From: Planctomycetota bacterium | GTDB lineage: Bacteria; Planctomycetota; Planctomycetia; Planctomycetales; Planctomycetaceae | Assembly (NCBI GenBank): GCA_003388505.1 | Contig: QQVO01000015.1 | Coordinates: forward strand, 1 to 64,000 | Length of the DNA stretch: 64,000 nt | Direction: 5' to 3' | In this document: positions 58,233 through 64,000 of the stretch, in pieces | Layout: the number at the start of each line of letters is the position of its first letter | Position numbering within the stretch: the first letter of the stretch is position 1 | Position numbers and translations under genes: made by a program | Notes under the pieces: generated by a model | Told to the model about the DNA's origin: nothing | What the model saw: only the letters and a program-made list of their open reading frames with translations | Database searches by the model: none

Positions 58233-59225
58233 ATGAGCAAGATCAAGTACGGCCAGATCGGCGTCGGCCATGCGCACGCCAGCAAGATCACCGCCTATCG
58301 AGACTCGGACGACTACGAGGTGATCGGCGTCGCGGAACCTGATGAGGAACTCCGCCGCCGGGCCGAGGAGTCGGACGCGTATCAGGGTCTCCCTTGGATG
58401 ACCGCCGAGCAATTGCTCAATGAACCGGGACTGCAAGTCGTCGGCGTCGAAACGCGCGTCCGCGATCTGCTCGATACGGCGGAACAGTGCATCGATGCGG
58501 GCAAGCACATCCATCTCGACAAGCCGGCCGGCGAGTCCCTGCCCCATTTCGAACGAATTCTGGACAAAGCCGCGCGGCAGCACCTCGCGGTCCAGATGGG
58601 TTACATGTACCGCTACAACCCCGGAGTGGTCCGCATGCGGGAGTTCCTCGAGAACGGGTGGCTCGGCGAACCGTTCGAGGTCCACACAGTGATGAGCAAA
58701 CTGGTCGGGGCCTCCACGCGGGAGAGCCTGGCCGAGTATCGCGGTGGGACGATGTTCGAACTCGGCTGCCACATCATCGATCTGGTCGTCGGCGCGCTCG
58801 GCGCTCCCGATGCGGTGCATGCGTTTCCGCGACACTCCGCGGACTCTGACGATGACCTGCTGGACAACATGCTGGCCGTCTTTGAATACCCGGCGGCGAC
58901 CGCCACCGTGCGATCGAGCGTGAACGAGGTCGAGGGCTTCGCGCGACGCCACTTCACGATCTGCGGATCGGAAGGCACGATGCACATCCAGCCGCTCGAT
59001 TCACCACGGGCCCGCGTCGCCTTCCGCACGGCACACGGGAAATACTCAGCGGGCTACCAGGAGATCGAATTCCCGCCGTACGTCCGGTACGTCGATGACG
59101 CGGCCGATCTCGCGAAGATCGTGCGCCAGGAAAAGGATCCGGACTTCTCCTACCAGCACGACCTGGCCGTTCAGGAGTGCGTGCTGAGAGCCAGTGGTCT
59201 GCCGATTGACGCATCGCCCGGATGA
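58233..59225 (+). CDS. Gfo/Idh/MocA family oxidoreductase
   Basis: A 330-residue NAD(P)-dependent sugar or inositol dehydrogenase-type protein. The Rossmann start is YGQIGVGHAHASKI (GxGxxHA, a variant of GxGxxG), the conserved lysine motif is HIHLDKPAGES (in place of EKP), and the C-terminal substrate domain shows RYNPGVVRMREFLENG and GGTMFELGCHIIDLVVGALG with the catalytic histidine pair. ATG 58233 has no long leader. It may act with the GH38-like gene in sugar metabolism; that is inferred only from adjacency. It ends three bases before a class III palindrome. Confidence 0.92.
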   Translation: MSKIKYGQIGVGHAHASKITAYRDSDDYEVIGVAEPDEELRRRAEESDAYQGLPWMTAEQLLNEPGLQVVGVETRVRDLLDTAEQCIDAGKHIHLDKPAGESLPHFERILDKAARQHLAVQMGYMYRYNPGVVRMREFLENGWLGEPFEVHTVMSKLVGASTRESLAEYRGGTMFELGCHIIDLVVGALGAPDAVHAFPRHSADSDDDLLDNMLAVFEYPAATATVRSSVNEVEGFARRHFTICGSEGTMHIQPLDSPRARVAFRTAHGKYSAGYQEIEFPPYVRYVDDAADLAKIVRQEKDPDFSYQHDLAVQECVLRASGLPIDASPG

Positions 59226-59228
59226 TTC

Positions 59229-59300
59229 GTAGCGCACGCAGCCTTGCGTGCGTCCCGCTGATCGCAGACGCGCTTGACGCACGCTGGCAGCGTGCGCTGC
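59229..59300. repeat. GTAGCGC palindromic pair (class III, copy b)
   Basis: Opens GTAGCGCACGCAGCCTTGCG, centre cccgctgatcgca, closes with CAGCGTGCGCTGC (one base off CTAC). The related tail with aatttgcgcagg and aatagtacgggagcg continues to about 59364. Confidence 0.8.
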
Positions 59301-59394
59301 GGGCCCGCGCAGGAATTTGCGCAGGACAACATGATTCGCACGTTAATAGTACGGGAGCGTTGCGCCGGGTGCGTCCGAAGCCTCACGACTTCGG

Positions 59395-60357
59395 CTACAA
59401 GCTGTTTTTTCGCCGCCGCAGGGCGTCCTCGTGCAGCAGGTCGATGCCGTAATCGCCGAGTCCCCGGGCGGACGACTTCCGCCGGTAGCATTCGCCCAGT
59501 TGCAGAGTCAGTTCCATCGCCAGAACGTCGGCGCGGATCATCACGTGCCGCGAACTGCGGGAGCCCAGGCCTTTGAGGAGCGCTTCCACCTGCTCCAGGT
59601 GAATCCGGAGCGCCGTCCTCGGGCCGACCCCGGCCACGACCAGCAGTTGCGCCAGCTTGCGGATCTCCTCCGACAGATTGCCCGATCCCATCATGACAGT
59701 CGTCCGCAACAGTTCCTGATAGAATTCGGCGACCTGACCGGGAAGACGCGAACGATCACTGTCGATCGATTCACTCTCGCCGAAGGCGCTCCAACGCGAT
59801 TCCTCCGTCAGGATGCGTCTTTGTTCGTCCAGTAGAGTCTCGGTTTCGTCTCGTTCGCGACTGGATCGCCGGCGGTCGGCGGAGGTCAAACGAATGTTCT
59901 CCTGCCCGATCTCAGCCCGCCGGATCGCACGACCAATCCAGACCGGGAGCGCAGGGGACTGCCACGGTTCGCCGTGGACCAGGATCTCGCATTCAAATGG
60001 CCCCAGCGACTCCGCCAATTCGTCGTCGATCTCCTCTGTGGTAACGAGGACCGGCTCTGCGGCGCCCCCCGCTTCAACCGCAGTCAGAAAAGAAGCCGCC
60101 GAAGCCGCAGCGCCTCGGGAGCCGATGCGTGCGGGGGCGATGAGACAATCGAACGTCTCTTCTCGCAGGAGCGACAAGGCGGCCGCGTAGCTGCCGCACC
60201 AGCGAAACTGAGGCTCCCCGCAGCCCTGCTGATCCAGCAGGAGGGCGAGCACGCTCCAGGACGGCTCACAAGAACTCACGCACAGCAGACGCAGTTCGTT
60301 CGGCAGGCCGGGCCGGCCCCGGTGCGGGTCCCGCCGGCGCGTATGAGATTCGGGCAT
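59395..60357 (-). CDS. Pseudo-receiver domain protein of unknown function
   Basis: A 320-residue protein with an N-terminal receiver-like fold (ELRLLCVSSCEPSWSVLALL and FDCLIAPARIGSRG). The phosphoacceptor Asp expected at the end of the third strand is Ala (LIAPAR), and the acidic pair at the N-terminus is not evident, so it should not be phosphorylated. The C-terminal half is charged and helical (SRLPGQVAEFYQELLRTTVM, ADVLAMELTLQLGECYRRK). I infer a signalling adaptor role. ATG 60357 was used; a TTG precedes it. Confidence 0.6.
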   Translation of the reverse strand: MPESHTRRRDPHRGRPGLPNELRLLCVSSCEPSWSVLALLLDQQGCGEPQFRWCGSYAAALSLLREETFDCLIAPARIGSRGAAASAASFLTAVEAGGAAEPVLVTTEEIDDELAESLGPFECEILVHGEPWQSPALPVWIGRAIRRAEIGQENIRLTSADRRRSSRERDETETLLDEQRRILTEESRWSAFGESESIDSDRSRLPGQVAEFYQELLRTTVMMGSGNLSEEIRKLAQLLVVAGVGPRTALRIHLEQVEALLKGLGSRSSRHVMIRADVLAMELTLQLGECYRRKSSARGLGDYGIDLLHEDALRRRKNSL

Positions 60358-60551
60358 CAACTGCAGCGACTCCGTCCAACAGGCTCCGGTAGAAGACCTT
60401 CCGTGGCCCGTATCTTCCGGGCCGGGCGAAATCGCGTCAAGACGCGATCACGCGATGCAATCGCCTGCGGAATTGCAGACCGTTCCGGGAAGCTGCTCTC
60501 TCGACGGCAGTGCTGATGAACTGCAAATCGCCGCCGGACAATGCCTTTCTT

Positions 60552-61724
60552 CTATGAGAGATCGTCCATGAATCGCAGCCATTGCACCTCGATCCAGTCG
60601 ACGTCGTCACCGAAGCACTTGCGGAAATCTTCCAGACGCTGCTCGCCTGTGTAGTCCTGCAGCGGATCCCGGTCGCGGATCGTCCTCAGGTACTTCGCGA
60701 AGTCGGCCGAGCGCCGTTCCGAAAGATAGAACGCCAGCGACCACGACTGAGCGTACGCATCGAGCGGATTCGTCGAGAACGACCGGTCGCTGGCCAGGAA
60801 CTCTCGCAGAGGCGTGATTCCGTCCGGCCCGCGCTGCACGAACCGTGTGAACCGCTCCTCGTTGATTCGACTCTTCAGCGCGCCGCCGGTCTTGCCATCG
60901 AGGTTCCGCTCGAAGAGCAGCGCAATTCCCTCGACCACCCAGTGGGGATTGCTGCCGATTCTCGTGTGCAGTCCCATGTTGAACGCCAGTTGATGCGTCG
61001 CTTCGTGGACAATCGTGTCCCGCAGATCGCCGTCAATCGCCGTGGCTCGTGCGCTGACCGGCTGCAACTGCCAGTCGCGTTCCCGCGTTCGCGGCGTCAG
61101 CAATGTCTCGAGATCAAGACGGCCGGGAGAGGCGTTCGACTCGAACTGCACGAGCGATTCCCCGGGGTCGTACAGCGCGATCCGGTTGGTCACCGGGTTG
61201 TAGTAGCCCTGCAGCGTGGGCGAATACTGCATCCCGTCGTCGCGACAGTGCTCCGCGAACGCCCGTTCATCGGGATACACGACCGCCGTCAGTGGAAACT
61301 CAGGTTGCGAGAGTCCCAGATTGCGACGCGAGAAGAACGTCTGGAATGACCGCTGCACGCGGTCGAGCAACTGCGCCAGCGGTTCCGCTTTCCCGGGCGC
61401 CGCCGCCACGACGTACCGCCCCGCCGCAGTCACCTCGAAGTCGCGGCCCATCTCGCGGGCCAGCGAGTCGCGAACTTCCGCCACCGTCCGGCTGCGAAAC
61501 ACCGGGGCCACTCTGCGATACTCGGTCACCTCAGGCAGGGCGATTTCGACCAGTCCACCGTCCCGCTCCTGGAACAGACACTGCTGCGAGTTGTGCGCCA
61601 GCGAGCGACCGATGTAGGTCTTCTGCGTGGTCTTCATCTCAATCAGCGATCCGCCCGCATGGAGGTCGGTCGCGATCAACACCGTGAGGATCATTGAGGC
61701 GGCATGGGGACGAGACCCGAGCAT
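60552..61724 (-). CDS. DUF1570 family exported zincin-like protein
   Basis: A 390-residue protein of the DUF1570 family, planctomycete-rich putative metalloproteases. The zinc motif is HEATHQLAFNMGL and the third ligand lies in HWVVEGIALLFE. An N-terminal signal (MLGSRPHAASMILTVLIATD) suggests export. N-terminal beta strands (YIGRSLAHNSQQCLFQ and VTEYRRVAPVFRS) precede it. The ATG at 61724 follows GGGAGA at seven bases, a good ribosome site, and is preferred to TTG 61730. Peptidase activity has not been shown for the family as far as I know. Confidence 0.86.
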   Translation of the reverse strand: MLGSRPHAASMILTVLIATDLHAGGSLIEMKTTQKTYIGRSLAHNSQQCLFQERDGGLVEIALPEVTEYRRVAPVFRSRTVAEVRDSLAREMGRDFEVTAAGRYVVAAAPGKAEPLAQLLDRVQRSFQTFFSRRNLGLSQPEFPLTAVVYPDERAFAEHCRDDGMQYSPTLQGYYNPVTNRIALYDPGESLVQFESNASPGRLDLETLLTPRTRERDWQLQPVSARATAIDGDLRDTIVHEATHQLAFNMGLHTRIGSNPHWVVEGIALLFERNLDGKTGGALKSRINEERFTRFVQRGPDGITPLREFLASDRSFSTNPLDAYAQSWSLAFYLSERRSADFAKYLRTIRDRDPLQDYTGEQRLEDFRKCFGDDVDWIEVQWLRFMDDLS

Positions 61725-61975
61725 TGGCAATCTCCCGGTTTGACAGCGGGGTTCCTGGCCGCGCTTGGTCAGAGGCGCGGCCGGGGCGTTCGCTCAACAT
61801 GTGGCGTGATGCGCCGCGTTTGACGCAGAGTACCGCCTGAAAATCCGGCACTTCACAACAGTAGTTCAGCGCAACGGAGCGGACGGGTGAATCGAGGAGT
61901 TTTCCGTTGAAGAATGCCCCGTTCCCGTTCGCCGGGGCCGAGAGTACACTGCAAGAGGAGGGATTGACCGCAGTC

Positions 61976-63298
61976 ATGTTGCGTTTTTGCAACACGTTTC
62001 ATCGTTCGGCCGGCGTGCTCGGCGTCAGCCTGCTGCTGCTGGCGTGCGAGCTCACCTTATGCGCTGAGCCAGCCGACGAACCGGATTTGACGGATCAGAT
62101 CGCCGGCTACGTCGAATCGCTCTCTTCAGACGCGCTCGCCGAACGGACGGCGGCGGAACGCGCTCTACTGGAGATCGGTCCCCCACTCCTCGACCTGCTC
62201 CCCCCGCCCGACCTGATCGACGACCCCGCCGCGCGGGACGCTCTCGGCAGAATCCGGCAGCAGATCGAAATCGAGGCGGCTGAGGAGTCGATCGGCGCTA
62301 CGCACGTCACGCTAGCCGGAGAGTATTCGCTGGCTGAGATCGCCGCCGAAATCTCACGGCAGACCGGGAACACCGTCGTGGTCGATCGTCTGCCGCAGGA
62401 TGTCCCGGCTCAAGTCGTCGACGTCCAGTTTGACGAGACGCCGTTCTGGGAATGCGTCGCCGAGTTAACCGCGACGACAGAACTGTCGTGGTCGATCGAC
62501 GGTGACGCACACGCCTTGGTGTTGATCGATCCAGGCCCCGACGACTCCGCTCCGATCGCTGCGGCGACTCGCGGTGCGTTTCGAGTTGAACTGGAATCGG
62601 TTGCCCCGAAACGGTCCACGCTGCGAGCGCAGATGCGGATCGTCGCGGAACCACGTCTGCGGCCGCTGTTCCTGAGCGTGACCGACGCCGATTTCAGTGC
62701 CTCCGCGGGCCACCGGGAACTTTCGTTGTTTAACCCCAACGCCCACACGGAACTGCCGATGACGTCCCGCGAGCCGGTCGAATTCGCCGTCATTTTCTCC
62801 GCCGGGAACGAACAAAGCGGCGGTGCCACCATGTCGATCGACGGTCGTGTCACCATTCATACGGCCGCGCTGCCCCGCGAGGTCCGCTTTCGTGATCTGA
62901 CGGCCGAAACGCGCGTGGCCCGCCGCCGGGGCGGCGTCACCGTGACCCTGACTCGCAGCCGTTTCGGGACAACTAACGCCGGCGACCGCACAGGGCGCTT
63001 CCGACTCACCGTCGCCTACGACACCGGCGGACCGGCGTTCGAGTCGCACCGCACGTGGATCTATCACAACGAGGTCTATCTCGAAGCGCTCGACGGCACA
63101 CGGATCGCCGTCAACGACGGCTTCGACACCACCGCCCAGGCCGACGGCGGCGTCGGCCTCGAATACCGCTTCAAGGAACTGCCCGACGTTCCCCCCCAGG
63201 AGTGGGAACTCGTCTACATCGCGTCCACGCTCCTGATCGACGTGCCGGTCGAATTTCAATTCGAGTCCGAGGCCCCATCCGCAGAGAAAACCGAGTAG
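61976..63298 (+). CDS. Exported protein with N0/STN-like domain
   Basis: A 440-residue exported protein, signal VLGVSLLLLACELTLC. Residues about 40-100 are helical, then comes a stretch (ATHVTLAGEYSLAEIAAEIS, RQTGNTVVVDRLP) similar to the N0/STN domain found at the start of secretins and TonB receptors. The remainder is a beta-rich domain without clear family. It could act in an outer-membrane or pilus-related assembly, but there is no secretin region. Start ATG 61976 was chosen because it begins the signal; the best ribosome site (gaggagg, 61955-61961) is fourteen bases away, longer than ideal. Confidence 0.68.
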   Translation: MLRFCNTFHRSAGVLGVSLLLLACELTLCAEPADEPDLTDQIAGYVESLSSDALAERTAAERALLEIGPPLLDLLPPPDLIDDPAARDALGRIRQQIEIEAAEESIGATHVTLAGEYSLAEIAAEISRQTGNTVVVDRLPQDVPAQVVDVQFDETPFWECVAELTATTELSWSIDGDAHALVLIDPGPDDSAPIAAATRGAFRVELESVAPKRSTLRAQMRIVAEPRLRPLFLSVTDADFSASAGHRELSLFNPNAHTELPMTSREPVEFAVIFSAGNEQSGGATMSIDGRVTIHTAALPREVRFRDLTAETRVARRRGGVTVTLTRSRFGTTNAGDRTGRFRLTVAYDTGGPAFESHRTWIYHNEVYLEALDGTRIAVNDGFDTTAQADGGVGLEYRFKELPDVPPQEWELVYIASTLLIDVPVEFQFESEAPSAEKTE

Positions 63299-63402
63299 CT
63301 CGGACAGATGAGTCGTCTGTCGACGACGCGGCGCCTGCCGCCGACGACATTCGCGCATGGCACGAAGAAACCCAGCACGGGCGTTGCCCGCAACCCAACC
63401 AC

Positions 63403-63473
63403 GTAGCGCACGCAGCCTTGCGTGCGTCCCGCTGATCGCAAAAACGCTGACGCACGCAGGCAGCGTGCGCTAC
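63403..63473. repeat. GTAGCGC palindromic pair (class III, copy c) with conserved tail
   Basis: Opens GTAGCGCACGCAGCCTTGCG and closes CAGCGTGCGCTAC. The following 70 bases (cgcgacaatttccgcacgac, gacaaactttcgctgg, gtagcac) match the tail of the copy at 13833 closely. Confidence 0.85.
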
Positions 63474-63641
63474 GGACAAACGCGACAATTTCCGCACGAC
63501 GACAAACTTTCGCTGGTGCGTAGCACAATATGTGTTGTGCAGAACGAGTTGACACGATGCTCGAAAGATGCGGGAATTTGCGGCTGCCGTGTGATTCTGG
63601 TTGAATGAGAAGCAAGCCTGGCGGTTGTTCGATCCTCAAGT

Positions 63642-63735
63642 GACGGGTTGGGTGCCACTGGCGTTCCGCCAGTGCATCGCGGAGTAGACGTCCTCTCTGG
63701 TTCGCACTGGCAGAGCCAGTGGCGCCCGTCAACCC
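63642..63735. repeat. Long inverted repeat
   Basis: Two arms of about 30 bases, each with its own hairpin: left gacgggttgggtgccactgg, right ccagtggcgcccgtcaaccc. The inner units are GCCACTGGC-gttc-CGCCAGTGC and GCACTGGC-aga-GCCAGTGGC. A related short phrase gtgccactggcac lies at 40512. Confidence 0.7.
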
Positions 63736-63749
63736 AGCCTCGATGAGCG

Positions 63750-63872
63750 ACTAGTGGTCCGTCAATCGAAGATTTTCGGATAGAGCGGTTCGCTCGGAAG
63801 CACGAATCCCGCAGGGTTTCGTGCGGATTGGCATTTCGGCCAACCCGAAAATAAGGCTCTGACAGGGCACCA
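63750..63872. repeat. Dispersed structured repeat, copy 2
   Basis: Matches 1634-1758 over about 120 bases; landmarks ggtccgtcaat, gagcggttcgctc, gaatcccgcagggtttcgtg and ctgacagggcac in order. The centre is a hairpin GCACGAA...TTTCGTGC. It ends 30 bases before a recombinase-like start. Confidence 0.7.
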
Positions 63873-63901
63873 GTCTCTCAACTCGCGGCGAACTGCAAGC
63901 C

Positions 63902-64000
63902 ATGACAGCCGCCACCCAGGAGCGACAAAGACCATTGGGGTTGTTCCCGAACAAGCCCGCGCCCCGGCTGTACGACCGGATCGTGGAGGTGCTGCGAGTA
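63902..64000 (+). CDS. N-terminus of a tyrosine recombinase (integrase-like), cut by the window edge
   Basis: The 33 codons from ATG 63902 to the end of the window read MTAATQERQRPLGLFPNKP and then APRLYDRIVEVLRV. The NKPxPRLYDRIVEVLR phrase resembles the start of the core-binding domain of phage- or integron-type tyrosine recombinases (Px(R/K)LxDxxRxxLR). No stop occurs before the edge, so the gene continues outside the window. The catalytic residues are out of view. Confidence is limited by the short length. Confidence 0.6.
   Translation, partial: MTAATQERQRPLGLFPNKPAPRLYDRIVEVLRV

Larger units (their letters stand above)
63299..63901. other. Repeat-dense intergenic region before a recombinase-like gene
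   Basis: Holds a class III palindrome with tail (63403-63545), a long inverted repeat (63642-63735) and copy 2 of the structured dispersed repeat (63750-63872). No gene is recognised. This is the most repeat-rich stretch of the window. Confidence 0.7.

Noticed and set aside
63299-63901. attC-type integron recombination sites
   Set aside because: I looked for the GTTRRRY core and paired R/L boxes near the recombinase start. Inverted repeats are present but lack a recognisable core, so I do not call attC.

Overview
The window is a GC-rich stretch of chromosome from a bacterium of the phylum Planctomycetota, most likely order Planctomycetales. The assignment rests on gene content: two PSD1-type cytochrome c proteins (DUF1549/DUF1553), five Tat-exported DUF1501 proteins, a DUF1570 protein, a planctomycete-type ECF sigma factor, a giant Ser/Thr kinase with WD40 propellers, and an unusual PilM-based gene set. 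No rRNA, tRNA or CRISPR array was seen. Almost all long ORFs in the antisense frames are GC-driven shadows of real genes.

Layout. 0-10.6 kb: an Nramp-like transporter, an exported TPR-cyclophilin, an ECF sigma factor, then a minus-strand series of catabolic or hydrolytic genes (RidA, creatininase-like, SelA-like PLP enzyme, DUF885 metallopeptidase, Tat-exported amidohydrolase). 10.6-13.7 kb: a REP-associated tyrosine transposase (RAYT) between GTAG-type palindromes, an orphan 252-aa protein with a nuclease-like motif, and a DUF1501 gene. 14-23.4 kb: M24 peptidase, phytanoyl-CoA dioxygenase-like protein, DUF1501, an M23 peptidase with PKD domains, DUF4126, a solitary DUF433 protein, a pair of amidohydrolase-fold genes bridged by a small coiled-coil protein, and a leucine-rich-repeat protein. 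23.7-29.5 kb: PSD1 plus DUF1501 operon and a lactonase lipoprotein. 29.9-36.5 kb: the 2.2-thousand-residue kinase. 36.6-48.3 kb: enolase-superfamily enzyme, DedA protein, a secreted propeller protein, two DUF1501 genes divergent from a second PSD1, and a C45-type acyltransferase. 48.4-54.6 kb: a three-gene type IV pilus-like operon ending in a strong terminator. 55.3-63.3 kb: a GH38-like protein lacking the expected nucleophile, a Gfo/Idh/MocA oxidoreductase, a pseudo-receiver protein, a DUF1570 protein and an N0/STN-like exported protein. The right edge holds dense repeats and the first 33 codons of what looks like a tyrosine recombinase.

The most striking genome-scale signal is the set of palindromic repeats that start with GTAG and end with CTAC. 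Three main sequence classes occur, one of them flanking the RAYT gene. In at least five cases the TAG of the element is exactly the stop codon of the neighbouring gene. Other signals worth attention are the HEPN-like N-terminus of the kinase, the PilM-PilN fusion, the catalytic/degenerate amidohydrolase pair, and a roughly 120-bp structured repeat present near both ends of the window.

Functionally most genes serve the cell envelope and breakdown of organic matter: exported hydrolases, cytochrome-linked surface proteins, carbohydrate and amino-compound enzymes, with signalling (sigma factor, kinase, pseudo-receiver) and pilus assembly. Few form long operons; the clear ones are PSD1-DUF1501 (23.7-28.3 kb), the amidohydrolase trio (20.8-22.7 kb) and the pil set (48.4-54.6 kb). 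All functional calls come from reading motifs by eye.
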